Shown: positions 8,568 to 16,871, counted from the first letter of the stretch. The stretch: DNA of 64,000 bases from Pararhodobacter zhoushanensis (GCF_025949695.1 NZ_JAPDFL010000001.1:186001-250000); one strand, 5' to 3'. Numbers and translations are program-made. Notes: generated from the sequence alone by a model not told the origin.

Positions 8568-9191
8568 ATGCACACGCTCCTCACCTTTGGCGACTCAAAC
8601 ACCCACGGCACCCCGCCGCTGCAACGGCGCGGTGTGTACGAGCGGTATCCACCCGATATCCGCTGGCCAAAGCGCGCCGCCGCCACGCTCGGCTGGTCGC
8701 TGGTGGAAGAGGGGTTGCCGGGCCGCACCGCCCAGTTCGACGATCCGGTGATGGGCGGGATCATGAACGGCTGGCCCGCGCTCTATCAGGCGCTGCGCAG
8801 CCACGGGCCGATTGACGCGCTGACGATCATGCTGGGCACCAATGACGTCAAAACCCGCTTCGGCGCCACACCCGAGCAGATCGCCGGCGGCATCGCGGCC
8901 CTCCTCGACCTCGCGCTGGGGGACGAGCTGCAAACCCGCCACGGCGGCTTTCGCGTCCTGCTGATCGCCCCGCCCCCGGTCGCCGAATCCGGCATCCTCG
9001 CCGCCGACTTCTGGGGCGGCGCCGCCAAATCCCGCGCCCTCGCCCCGCTCCTCGCCGACCTAGCGCGGTCCCGGGACACCCTCTTCCTCGACGCTGGCAC
9101 CCATATCGAGACCAGCCCCCTCGACGGCGTCCACCTCACACCCGACGCCCACGCCACCCTCGCCCAAGCCGTGGCCCACGCCCTCTACTGA
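8568..9191 (+). CDS. SGNH/GDSL-family hydrolase (arylesterase-like)
   Basis: A 207-residue esterase of the SGNH fold. Block I is FGDSNTHG with nucleophile Ser10, block III is MLGTND (90-93, oxyanion Asn), and block V is DGVHLTPDAH with catalytic Asp186 and His189. The conserved Gly of block II is in the LPGRT region. There is no signal peptide, so it is probably cytoplasmic. It resembles the arylesterase/acyltransferase members related to M. smegmatis Act. It is transcribed alone and divergently from cnoX. Confidence 0.85.
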   Translation: MHTLLTFGDSNTHGTPPLQRRGVYERYPPDIRWPKRAAATLGWSLVEEGLPGRTAQFDDPVMGGIMNGWPALYQALRSHGPIDALTIMLGTNDVKTRFGATPEQIAGGIAALLDLALGDELQTRHGGFRVLLIAPPPVAESGILAADFWGGAAKSRALAPLLADLARSRDTLFLDAGTHIETSPLDGVHLTPDAHATLAQAVAHALY

Positions 9192-9242
9192 GCGAACCCG
9201 CTTTCATCTTGCCCTAAATACGCCCCTGAACGCGAGAACCCG

Positions 9243-10976
9243 TCAGCGCCACGGTCTCCACTTGCGCCGTGCTTCTTCGGCCAGCGGCGCAAACTCCCGC
9301 ACCTGCGCCATCGCCGTCAGGAACCAGTCGGCGAACCCGACACCGTAAGTCTGTGCTACCGGCCACAGGACATCCCAACTGGTGAGAACGTAGTGCGTCA
9401 AGGCGGCACCAAAAACGCCTTGAAAAGCGGCATTTCCTGCGGCTTCTCCCACCCAGAGCGCCGCGCCCGCTGCCAACTTCCACAGCACGTTCTTGTTTAC
9501 GCTCTGCTGCGCCACGGCGGCATCCGGTGTACGGCTCGACAGCACAAGGTCTTCCAGCGCGCGCAATCGCTCTCCCATGGCCGCCGTGTCCTTCGCCGTA
9601 CGCGCACTCATCGCGTCCTGTGCCGCCTTGTCGGCCTCCGGTGCCGGGTTCTCGGCATAGCGACGGGCGCGGTCCATCAGCAGGGCGACATCCGCGTTGT
9701 CGATCACCAGCCCGGGACCGAGACGCAGCGCGTCGCCCAGCGGAACAATCACCTCTTCGGGAAAATCCTCGCCGCCCTGTTCCTCGCGCCCCAGTCTGGC
9801 GAGGTCTTGCAGGTCTTCGATCGCCAGATGAAGACCCAGCATATCAAGGTCTTCAAATTCCGGCGCGACCTCCCTCTCAAGCAAACGGGCACGCGTCCCA
9901 AGGCGCGGAAACCGGTTGCCCGCCGCATCCGCCAGCGCATGGGACTTGTCCTGCAACCGCCGATGCAGCGCCCGCTTGAGGCTTTCCTCGCGCTCGGCCT
10001 CAGACGGAGCCGACGCCGCAACCTCCAACCGCCCATCCGCTGCCTCAACCGCAAACAACGCGTCCGGCTGCGGCGCATCACCCTCCCCCGGCAGCTCCCA
10101 GTCTTCCAGACACTCAAACAACACCCGCGCCCGTTCGGCACTGTCCACAATCTCGGAAATCTCGGCGATTCTGGGGTCATCTTTCGCGGCCATGCAATCG
10201 TCGAAGGTTAGCCCGAGCCCGGTTGACGACTCTACCAGCCCTTGCAGCCGTCGTATTGGCCGTAGATCTCGTACCGGGGTTCTATCCAACCAAAGATTGG
10301 TCAAAGTCAGGAGATCGGACAACGGGGTCAGGTCGCTGACCTGCGTGTCCGCCAGATACAACTCCGTCAAACCGGTCAGAACCGACAGTGCGGCCAGGTC
10401 GCTGACCGGCGTGTCGTTCAGCCACAACTCCGTCAACCCGGTCAGGCCCGACAGCGGTGTCAGGTCGCTGACCGGCGTGCCGCTCAGATACAACGCCGTC
10501 AACCCGGTCAGGTCCGACAGCGGCGTCAGGTCGCTGACCTGTGTGCCCATCAGCCACAACTCCGTCAACCCGGTCAGGCCCGACAGCTGCGTCAGGTCGC
10601 TGACCGGCGTGCCGCTCAGCCGCAACGCCGACAGTTTTGTCAGGCCCGACAGCGGAGTCAACTCGCTGACCGGCGTGTCCTCCAGAGACAACACCGTCAA
10701 CCCGGTCAAGCCCGACAGCGGGGTCAGGTCGCCGACCGGCGTGCCGGTCAGGTACAACTCCGTCAACCCGGTCAAGCCCGACAGCGGAGTCAGGTCGCTG
10801 ACGTGCGTGTAGTCCAGATCGAGGAATCGCAGCCCCGCAAGTTCTGCGATTTCAGGCGGCAGCGCCGCCAAGGCGCGCATATCATCGCTTTCAAACGAGA
10901 GCCTCGTCGCCCCCTCGGCCTTCGCCTTGGCGATCCGTTCCTTTGCGCGTTCATAGGCCCGTTCCGCGTCGGTCAT
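9243..10976 (-). CDS. Leucine-rich-repeat protein with unknown C-terminal region
   Basis: A 577-residue protein. Residues 1-43 form a charged helix (AERAYERAKERIAKAKAEG). Residues 44-241 are nine 22-residue internalin-type LRRs of the pattern SGLTGLTELYLxGTPVSDLTPL, followed by one degenerate unit. Residues about 260-480 are a novel acidic/helical region. Residues about 500-577 hold two hydrophobic segments (LWKLAAGAALWVG and a longer stretch with LTSWDVLWPVAQTYG) that may be membrane-associated. There is no signal peptide. The start at ATG 10974-10976 puts MTDAERAYE at the N-terminus. No enzymatic motif is seen. Function unknown; the LRR surface suggests protein binding. Confidence 0.8.
   Translation of the reverse strand: MTDAERAYERAKERIAKAKAEGATRLSFESDDMRALAALPPEIAELAGLRFLDLDYTHVSDLTPLSGLTGLTELYLTGTPVGDLTPLSGLTGLTVLSLEDTPVSELTPLSGLTKLSALRLSGTPVSDLTQLSGLTGLTELWLMGTQVSDLTPLSDLTGLTALYLSGTPVSDLTPLSGLTGLTELWLNDTPVSDLAALSVLTGLTELYLADTQVSDLTPLSDLLTLTNLWLDRTPVRDLRPIRRLQGLVESSTGLGLTFDDCMAAKDDPRIAEISEIVDSAERARVLFECLEDWELPGEGDAPQPDALFAVEAADGRLEVAASAPSEAEREESLKRALHRRLQDKSHALADAAGNRFPRLGTRARLLEREVAPEFEDLDMLGLHLAIEDLQDLARLGREEQGGEDFPEEVIVPLGDALRLGPGLVIDNADVALLMDRARRYAENPAPEADKAAQDAMSARTAKDTAAMGERLRALEDLVLSSRTPDAAVAQQSVNKNVLWKLAAGAALWVGEAAGNAAFQGVFGAALTHYVLTSWDVLWPVAQTYGVGFADWFLTAMAQVREFAPLAEEARRKWRPWR
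10254..10847 (-). repeat. Nine tandem 66-bp repeats encoding LRRs
   Basis: Nine consecutive 66-base units, in phase with the LRR protein. They are strikingly similar at DNA level: on the plus strand nearly every unit has AACTCCGTCAACCCGGTCA, CCCGACAGCGG and GTCAGGTCGCTGACC. Synonymous sites are conserved too, which points to recent duplication or gene conversion rather than protein-level selection alone. Confidence 0.85.
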
Positions 10977-11113
10977 CGCTGGCCCTCCGACCGACAGCAT
11001 GGGGCAGCCAGACCGGCCCCGCAAGCCCCCGCGCGGCCCGGTGTCCCCGGCCCAAACCCTAAGGACCAGTTAATCGCACCACCCAAGTGCTTGATTTTAA
11101 AAGACCCGAGAAA

Positions 11114-11130
11114 TGTCCCATCGTGGGACA
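11114..11130 (-). repeat. 17-bp perfect palindrome TGTCCCA-N3-TGGGACA after xthA
   Basis: Two 7-bp arms around three bases, 9 bases beyond the xthA stop codon. Read on the minus strand, it matches the element after ahcY (35019-35035) over 22 consecutive bases including flanks. No T-run follows, so a simple intrinsic terminator is unlikely. Confidence 0.65.
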
Positions 11131-11139
11131 CCCCGCCCC

Positions 11140-11928
11140 TTACAGATCGAACGTCGCCAGCACCGGCGCGTGGTCGCTGGGCTGGGTCCAGCCCCGCACC
11201 GCCCGCAAAACGCGCGAGGAATGCCCCGATGCGGCAATATCCGCGCTGGCCCAGATATGGTCCAGCCGCCGCCCCTTGTCCGCCGCATCCCAATCCTTGG
11301 CCCGGTAGGACCACCACGAATAGAGCTGCCCCTCGGGCACGTCCTGCCGCGTGATGTCCACCCAGCCCCCGGCGGCGCGGGCTTCCTCGAAGGCCTCAAC
11401 CTCGATCGGAGTATGGCTGACCACTTTCAGCAGCGCCTTGTGGCTCCAGACGTCATCCTCCCGCGGGGCGATGTTCAGATCGCCGACAAGGATCGACCTG
11501 GCCGGCAGCGACTCCCGGAACCGGTCGCGCATCTCGGCGACGAAATCCAGCTTGTGGCCGAATTTCTCGTTGATCGTCCGGTCCGGCTCGTCCCCGCCTG
11601 CGGGCACGTAGCAGTTGTGGATGACCACGCCGTTTTCCAGCTCGGCCGCCACATGCCGCGCATCGCCCTTTTCGCACCAGTCGATATGCCCCGCATCGCG
11701 CAAGGGCATCCGCGACAGGATCGCCACGCCGTTATAACCCTTCTGCCCCCGCGCCACGATATGGCCGTAGCCCAGCTCGGCGAACAGCTCGACCGGGATC
11801 TTGTCGACCGGGCTCTTGCATTCCTGCAGGCACAGCACGTCGGGGGCTTCTTCGGTCAGCAGTTTTTGAACCAGACCGGCCCGCAGACGGACAGAATTTA
11901 TATTCCAGGTGGCGAGGGTGAAGGTCAT
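11140..11928 (-). CDS. xthA: Exodeoxyribonuclease III / AP endonuclease
   Basis: A base-excision-repair nuclease of 262 residues in the exonuclease-endonuclease-phosphatase fold. Catalytic landmarks are LATWNINSVRLR (metal Asn), LQECK (E36), the GDLNIAP motif (149-154, Asp and Asn), RRLDHIW, and SDHAPV with the catalytic His near the C-terminus. Length is normal for XthA. A GGAGAT site precedes the ATG at 11926-11928. It is monocistronic, and the palindrome at 11114 lies just past its stop. Confidence 0.95.
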   Translation of the reverse strand: MTFTLATWNINSVRLRAGLVQKLLTEEAPDVLCLQECKSPVDKIPVELFAELGYGHIVARGQKGYNGVAILSRMPLRDAGHIDWCEKGDARHVAAELENGVVIHNCYVPAGGDEPDRTINEKFGHKLDFVAEMRDRFRESLPARSILVGDLNIAPREDDVWSHKALLKVVSHTPIEVEAFEEARAAGGWVDITRQDVPEGQLYSWWSYRAKDWDAADKGRRLDHIWASADIAASGHSSRVLRAVRGWTQPSDHAPVLATFDL

Positions 11929-11999
11929 GATATCTCCGTGGCTGATCCCATCGGTCTACACGTCCGCCACGCCCTGAGAAACCCGCTTGAGAGGCCGCC

Positions 12000-12452
12000 A
12001 TGCCCGTGACCCGCCGTTTTCTGCTCGCCGCCAGTCTCGCGCTTGCGCTGCCTGCGCAGGCCGACACGCCCGCCACCGTGACGCTGATCCGCGACGGCCA
12101 GCGGTTTTCGCTGTCCATCGACCCTGCCACGCTGGGCAACCGCTCGTCGTGGAACTCCTATGACGGCGTGCTCAGCGTGCATTTCCTGGCGTCAGGGCCC
12201 GAGGGCGACTGGATCATCGGGCTGGCGGTTGAGAACGGCGAGGGGCGCGACGGCACGATGATCCCACCCTCAGGCGTGGCCGATGCCGTGTCCGATGTGC
12301 AGGTCGCCGTCCAGCGCGCGCGGGTTCAGGGCAATGATCTGGATCTTGCCGGGTCTGTCACCGATCCCGCGACCGGCCAGCGCATCGCGTTCGCGCTGAC
12401 CCTGCCGCATATCGACTTCGCGCCAACCCCCGGTCCCCAAGCGACCAAATGA
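12000..12452 (+). CDS. Exported protein of unknown function
   Basis: A 150-residue protein with a clear signal peptide (TRRFLLAASLALALPAQA, cleavage after AQA). The mature part is beta-rich (ATVTLIRDGQRFSLSID, HFLASGPEGDWIIGLAVE). It is divergent from xthA, with only 71 bases between the starts, so the two share a promoter region. No family was recognised. A GC-rich hairpin follows the stop codon. Confidence 0.7.
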   Translation: MPVTRRFLLAASLALALPAQADTPATVTLIRDGQRFSLSIDPATLGNRSSWNSYDGVLSVHFLASGPEGDWIIGLAVENGEGRDGTMIPPSGVADAVSDVQVAVQRARVQGNDLDLAGSVTDPATGQRIAFALTLPHIDFAPTPGPQATK

Positions 12453-12457
12453 AAGAA

Positions 12458-12481
12458 GGCCCGGGCGAGGGAGCCCGGGCC
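12458..12481 (+). terminator. GC hairpin after the exported-protein gene
   Basis: A perfect 9-bp stem GGCCCGGGC / GCCCGGGCC with a 6-base loop, five bases after the stop. No U-tract follows, so it may act as a weak terminator or as 3'-end protection. A simple GGGA-rich run (about 12520-12537) lies further on. Confidence 0.55.
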
Positions 12482-12616
12482 AGTCCAACAGGGAGGTTCG
12501 TGTCATAACCCCAACACGCGAGGGAGGGAGGGAGGAGCACCCTGAGATACAGTCTTGCTGACAGACCTTAATCTGGGGTGAATCGGGCGGCAAAACGACG
12601 CCCGACCTGATTTTTT

Positions 12617-13303
12617 TTATGGCACCAGCCGATATCCGCCGGGTTCGGTCACCAACAGGCGCGCGTTCGACGGGTCGGTCTCGATCTTCTGGCGCAGGCG
12701 GTAGATGTGCGTCTCCAGCGTATGCGTGGTGACACCGGCGTTATAACCCCAGACCTCATGCAGCAGCACCTCACGCGGGGCCAGACCGTCCGGCGCGCGG
12801 TAGAGGAACTTCAGGATGTTGGTCTCTTTCTCGGTCAGCCGGATCTTGCGATCCTTGGCATCGACCAGCATCTTCTGCGCGGGCTTGAACTGATAGTCGC
12901 CCAGCTGGAACACCGCGTTCTCGGACTGCTCGTGCTGACGCAGCTGCGCACGGATGCGGGCCAGCAGCACGGGGAACTTGAACGGCTTGGTGATGTAATC
13001 ATTGGCGCCGCTGTCCAGCCCCAGGATCATGTCGGCGTCCGAGTCCTGCCCGGTCAGCATCAGGATCGGGCATTTCACCCCCGCCTTGCGCATCCGCTTG
13101 CACAGCTCGCGCCCGTCGGTATCCGGCAGGCCCACGTCCAGAATGACCAGATCATACTGCTCGTCGCGCACACGTTCCATTGCGGCGGCACCATCGCCCG
13201 CCTCGAACGTGTCGAAGTCTTCGGTTGCGACCAGCTGTTCTGCCAGCGCCTCGCGCAGGTCATCGTCGTCATCGACGAGCAGGATCTTGTTCAGTTTCGA
13301 CAT
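12617..13303 (-). CDS. OmpR/PhoB-family response regulator
   Basis: A 228-residue two-component regulator. The receiver domain has an acidic pocket (VDDDDD at 10-15), a phosphoacceptor in LVILDVGLPD (D56), MLTGQD and the conserved Lys in ITKPFK. The C-terminal winged helix has the TEKETNILKFLY and THTLETHIYRLRQKIE segments of the OmpR DNA-binding domain. No histidine kinase lies in the window, so its partner is unknown. It is divergent from ribA, with a 171-base shared upstream region. The signal it senses cannot be inferred. Confidence 0.9.
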   Translation of the reverse strand: MSKLNKILLVDDDDDLREALAEQLVATEDFDTFEAGDGAAAMERVRDEQYDLVILDVGLPDTDGRELCKRMRKAGVKCPILMLTGQDSDADMILGLDSGANDYITKPFKFPVLLARIRAQLRQHEQSENAVFQLGDYQFKPAQKMLVDAKDRKIRLTEKETNILKFLYRAPDGLAPREVLLHEVWGYNAGVTTHTLETHIYRLRQKIETDPSNARLLVTEPGGYRLVP

Positions 13304-13474
13304 TGCTTTGGCCTCAAATTCACAGGTCTCTCACGGATTAAACTGTGGCCGCGGGCGGGTTTGTTCAAGCAAAGCCACGATTTGTCACGCGGTCGTGTCG
13401 GTTTACCGGGGAATGTTTCAATTTCCCCCGTCCTGTCTTACATCCTAAGGGCAAATGTTTCAGCAAGGCCCCTC

Positions 13475-14554
13475 ATGTCGCTGACCCCCAGCCCGCTCGA
13501 ACGGCTCAACCGTGCCCGCGCCGACCTGCGCATGGGCTTGCCGGTCGTGCTGACTGATGGCGCATCCTCGGCGCTGGTTGCCGCTGGCGAGACGCTCGAC
13601 GCTGCCCGCCTCGCCGATCTGCGCGCGATCGGGCAGCCGGTTGTCGCGCTGACCGCCCACCGCGCGGCGACGCTGAAAGCGCGCGCCTATGACGGCGATA
13701 TTGCGCGGATCGTGCTGCCGGGGGATGTGGGTGTCGCGTGGATCGAGGCGTTGGCCGATCCCGCCGACGACCTGACCCATCCGATGAAAGGCCCGCTCTT
13801 GTCGCAGCGCGACGGCCCGGCGGCCCTGCACCGCGCTGCCATCCGGCTGGTGAAATCGGCACAGTTGCTGCCCGCCGCCGTCATGGTCGTCGCCCCCGCC
13901 GCCGCCGATCTGGCCCGCAGCCACAGCCTGACCACGCTCAGCGCCGAGGAAACCAACACCCCCGAGACCCGGCTCTCCCCGGTCATCGCCGCGCGCCTGC
14001 CGATGCGGCTGGCGGGGGCCGGACGGCTGCATGTCTTTCGCCCGCAGGACGGCGGGACCGAGCATTACGCGGTCGAGGTTGGCCGCCCGATGCGCGACGC
14101 CCCGGTGCTGGCCCGGCTGCATTCGGCGTGTTTCACCGGCGATGTGCTCGGCTCGCTGAAATGCGACTGCGGCCCGCAGTTGCACGCCGCCTTGATCGCC
14201 ATGCAAGAGGCGGGTTCGGGCGTGCTTCTCTACCTGAATCAGGAGGGGCGCGGGATCGGTCTGGCCAACAAGATGCGCGCCTATTCCCTGCAGGATCAGG
14301 GCTTTGATACGGTCGAGGCGAATCACCGGCTGGGGTTCGAGGATGATGAGCGCGACTTCCGTCTGGGTGCCGAGTTGCTCAAGAAAATGGGCTTCTCACA
14401 GGTCCGCCTGCTGACCAACAACCCGCGCAAGGTGGCGATGCTGCAAAAGGGCGGCATCGAGGTGACCCAGCGCGTGCCGCTCAAGGTCGGGCTGACGGAC
14501 GAAAACGCCGCCTATCTTGCCACCAAAGCCGCCAAATCCGGTCACCTGTTGTGA
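13475..14554 (+). CDS. ribA: GTP cyclohydrolase II
   Basis: First step of riboflavin synthesis: GTP to 2,5-diamino-6-ribosylamino-4(3H)-pyrimidinone phosphate. The 359-residue protein has an N-terminal 150-residue region without the DHBP-synthase catalytic motifs, then a canonical GTP cyclohydrolase II domain. The zinc cysteines are C219, C230 and C232 (HSACFTGDVLGSLKCDCG), followed by NQEGRGIGL and the LLTNNPRK signature. The ATG at 13475 follows an AGCAAGG site. The stop overlaps the GTG start of the next gene (GTGA), so the three genes 13475-15764 form a coupled operon. Confidence 0.92.
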   Translation: MSLTPSPLERLNRARADLRMGLPVVLTDGASSALVAAGETLDAARLADLRAIGQPVVALTAHRAATLKARAYDGDIARIVLPGDVGVAWIEALADPADDLTHPMKGPLLSQRDGPAALHRAAIRLVKSAQLLPAAVMVVAPAAADLARSHSLTTLSAEETNTPETRLSPVIAARLPMRLAGAGRLHVFRPQDGGTEHYAVEVGRPMRDAPVLARLHSACFTGDVLGSLKCDCGPQLHAALIAMQEAGSGVLLYLNQEGRGIGLANKMRAYSLQDQGFDTVEANHRLGFEDDERDFRLGAELLKKMGFSQVRLLTNNPRKVAMLQKGGIEVTQRVPLKVGLTDENAAYLATKAAKSGHLL

Positions 14555-15261
14555 GCGGCGGCGTGGTGCTGGTGCTGGGCAGCGGCCCCCGCGCTACCCG
14601 CGCCGCAGACTGGCCCCGCGCGCCCTTCACGCAGATCGTGGCGATCAACAACGCCTGGCAGGTGCGCCCGGATTGGGATTTCCTGATCCACCCCGACGAT
14701 TTCCCGCCGGCCCAGCAACCGGCGGCGCAGGGGCCGGACCAGCGCATCATCCGATCCGACGCCTATGTCCCGATCCAGAACACCTATGGCGGGTTCGTCT
14801 ACGCTGGCGGCACCATGAGCTTCACCGCCGGCTATTGGGCGCTCGGCGCGCTCAAGCCGCGCGTGCTGGCCTATTTGGGCTGCGACATGGTGTATCCTGA
14901 CACCGGCCCCACACATTTCTACGGCACCGGCACCGCCGACCCCTTGCGCGACGACATCTCCCTGCGCAACCTCGAGGCCAAATCCGCCCGCCTCATGCTC
15001 CTCGCCGCCGCGCAGGGCTGCGCCTGCGTAAACCTCTCGGACGACGAAAGCCGCCTCGTTTTCCCCCGCGCGACCTTGGACAGCTTGGCCGGTCAACGCC
15101 CGATCACGCCCCCGAGCTTTGCTGCCGCGCTCGCTCAAGAGAAGCGCCTCGGCTATATCGTCCCGTCGGGCAAATACTGGAAAGAAGAATCCCGCTTCGA
15201 TCCCGCCGCCATCGACGCGCTCGATCAGCTCTGGTTCTCAACGCTCACGGCCGCCCCCTGA
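14551..15261 (+). CDS. Uncharacterised protein with N-terminal Rossmann-like motif
   Basis: A 236-residue protein that starts at GTG 14551, overlapping the ribA stop by four bases. The N-terminus VLVLGSGPRATRAADWPRAP has a nucleotide-binding look, followed by VAINNAW and FLIHPDD. This arrangement is reminiscent of the DUF115/glycosyltransferase-like proteins that handle nucleotide sugars, but I cannot assign it to a family. There are no signal peptide or membrane segments. Its stop overlaps the start of the L,D-transpeptidase gene by one base. Coupling between ribA and a cell-wall enzyme gives no clear functional clue. Confidence 0.7.
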   Translation: MSGGVVLVLGSGPRATRAADWPRAPFTQIVAINNAWQVRPDWDFLIHPDDFPPAQQPAAQGPDQRIIRSDAYVPIQNTYGGFVYAGGTMSFTAGYWALGALKPRVLAYLGCDMVYPDTGPTHFYGTGTADPLRDDISLRNLEAKSARLMLLAAAQGCACVNLSDDESRLVFPRATLDSLAGQRPITPPSFAAALAQEKRLGYIVPSGKYWKEESRFDPAAIDALDQLWFSTLTAAP

Positions 15262-15764
15262 TGAACAGCACCGATCTTGTCCTCACCCCCACCGGCCTGC
15301 GCTTTGCCGGGCGCATCCTTCCCTGCACCCTCGGGCGCAGCGGCATCACCCGCGACAAGGTCGAGGGCGACATGGCCACCCCGGCCGGAGAGCACCGCAT
15401 CACCGGCCTGCTCTACCGCCCCGACCGTATCCCGGCCCACACCCTGCCCCGCTGGGCGACCCCCATCAGCCCGCGCGCCCTGTGGTGTGACGACCCTGAA
15501 CACCCAGCCTACAACCAACCCGTCCGCGCACCGCTAAAGGCCAGCCACGAAACCCTGCGCCGCGCCGATCCGCTCTATGACCTGATCCTGATCACCGACT
15601 GGAACATGGACCCCGCCCTCCCCGGCAAAGGCTCGGCCATCTTTCTGCATACCTGGCGTCGTCCCGGCTACCCCACCGCCGGCTGCATCGCCGTCGCGCG
15701 CGCGGACCTGATGTGGATCATCCAACGCCTGACGCCCGGCACCCGCCTCCTCGTGCGCCCCTGA
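15261..15764 (+). CDS. L,D-transpeptidase (YkuD) family protein
   Basis: A 167-residue single-domain YkuD protein. The catalytic block is FLHTWRRPGYPTAGCIAV, with His130 and nucleophile Cys142 followed by the usual Ile. No signal peptide is visible, and the N-terminus (STDLVLTPTGLRFAGR) begins directly in the fold, as in the short proteobacterial subfamily related to YkuD/ErfK. Family members cross-link peptidoglycan or attach lipoproteins, but export of this one is unclear. It ends the ribA operon, and a dispersed GC element follows. Confidence 0.82.
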   Translation: MNSTDLVLTPTGLRFAGRILPCTLGRSGITRDKVEGDMATPAGEHRITGLLYRPDRIPAHTLPRWATPISPRALWCDDPEHPAYNQPVRAPLKASHETLRRADPLYDLILITDWNMDPALPGKGSAIFLHTWRRPGYPTAGCIAVARADLMWIIQRLTPGTRLLVRP

Positions 15765-15780
15765 TCCCTTCTTTGCTCTG

Positions 15781-15827
15781 AAAATATCCCGGGGGAGGCC
15801 GCAAGGCCGTGGGGGGCAGCGCCCCCC
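15781..15827 (+). repeat. Second copy of the AAATATCC(C/T)GGGGG...GGGGGGC hairpin element
   Basis: Same architecture as 5366-5415: the conserved head AAATATCCCGGGGG, a variable middle that here forms its own small GGCC stem, and the terminal GGGGGGC / GCCCCCC hairpin. It lies between the convergent L,D-transpeptidase and yggS genes. Confidence 0.6.
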
Positions 15828-15871
15828 GCGCGCGCTGAGGGGCCTCGATGGCCCCGAAGCGCGCCACCCGC

Positions 15872-16531
15872 TCACTCTTTGGGCGGCACCCGCTCACCAA
15901 AGATCGCCGAGCCGACGCGCACATGGGTTGCGCCCAGCTCAACGGCGGTCTCGAAATCATCCGACATCCCCATCGACAGGCCCTCCAGCCCGTTCCGCGC
16001 GGCCAGCGCGGCCAGCAGGCGGAAATGCACCGCTGCGTCCTGATCCGCCGGCGGGATGCACATCAAACCCTTGAGCGGCAAGGACAGCGCCCGCACCGAG
16101 GCGATCAACCGTTCCAGCTCGTCCGGCAGGACACCGGCTTTCTGCGGTTCAGCGCCGGTATTCACCTGAATGAACAGATCGGGGCACCGCCCCTCGTCAT
16201 CGGCAAGCCGGGCGATGGTCTCGGCCAGCTTCAGCCGGTCCACCGAATGGATCGCGTCAAACATGCTGACCGCAGCGCGGGCCTTGTTGGTTTGCAGCGG
16301 GCCGATCAGATGCAGCGAGATCCCCTCGAACCGCGCCTGAAACGCGGGCCAGCGGCCCTGTGCCTCTTGCACCCGGTTCTCGCCGAAGACCCGTTGCCCC
16401 TGGGCAAGCACGGCGTCGATCCGCTCGGAAGGCTGCACTTTCGACACGGCGATCAGCGTGACCGACCCCGGCGCCCGTCCGGTGCGGATTTCAGCAGCGC
16501 GCAAGCGGGTGGTGATGGCTTCCAGGGTCAT
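15872..16531 (-). CDS. yggS: PLP homeostasis protein, YggS/PROSC family
   Basis: A 219-residue alanine-racemase-fold protein that binds pyridoxal phosphate and buffers its pool; it has no known catalytic reaction. The PLP lysine is K31 in LIAVSKVQP. Also visible are FGENRVQEAQ, the LHLIGPLQTNK motif, FIQVNTG and the C-terminal VRVGSAIFGER phosphate-binding segment. The ATG at 16529-16531 is chosen because upstream residues are not homologous. It is transcribed towards the ribA operon. Confidence 0.93.
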   Translation of the reverse strand: MTLEAITTRLRAAEIRTGRAPGSVTLIAVSKVQPSERIDAVLAQGQRVFGENRVQEAQGRWPAFQARFEGISLHLIGPLQTNKARAAVSMFDAIHSVDRLKLAETIARLADDEGRCPDLFIQVNTGAEPQKAGVLPDELERLIASVRALSLPLKGLMCIPPADQDAAVHFRLLAALAARNGLEGLSMGMSDDFETAVELGATHVRVGSAIFGERVPPKE

Positions 16532-16583
16532 GGCGTCTCCGTTTTCGGGCAGAAAGCCACAGGCGGAGGCGAAAGGAAAGCCG

Positions 16584-16871
16584 TCAGTCCGCCGCGCCCA
16601 GGCCGACGCTGTAGGAGTCGCGCGCGGCCCGCTCGCCGCGATCGGGGATATTGCCGACGACAATACCCAGCTCGAAGCGGAAGGTCAGGCCGTTATCGGC
16701 CGTGTGGCTGAAGGTCGAGGTATAGCGCCCCTCATAGAGCGGCTGCGTCGTGCCGCCGCCGTCCGGCGTCGACTGATAGGCCACGCCAAACCTGCCCTCG
16801 ATCCGGTGCGTCACTTCGGCTGTGGCGGGCATCGCGGTCATGATCAGAAAAACGGGGAGCAGGCGACGCAT
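16584..16871 (-). CDS. Short exported porin-like (mini beta-barrel) protein
   Basis: A 95-residue protein with a signal peptide (MRRLLPVFLIMTAMPATA) and a short mature part. That part reads IEGRFGVAYQS ... EGRYTSTFSHTADNGLTFRFELGIVVGN and ends YSVGLGAAD. This parallels the first strands of the two porins next door (GEGRMGIQY ... ENRLTLNFNVSVEADHGLTF). It could be a porin remnant or a small barrel/OM partner. It starts at 16871 after an AGAGAG site; an upstream in-frame ATG would remove the signal peptide from the N-terminus. Function unknown. Confidence 0.65.
   Translation of the reverse strand: MRRLLPVFLIMTAMPATAEVTHRIEGRFGVAYQSTPDGGGTTQPLYEGRYTSTFSHTADNGLTFRFELGIVVGNIPDRGERAARDSYSVGLGAAD

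Noticed and set aside
10254-10847. CRISPR-like array
   Set aside because: Repeats are 66 bases, have no spacers, and encode in-frame LRR units.
12520-12537. GGGA-rich run as a quadruplex or regulatory element
   Set aside because: Short simple repeat after a terminator-like hairpin, only four G-runs and no conserved context; judged noise.
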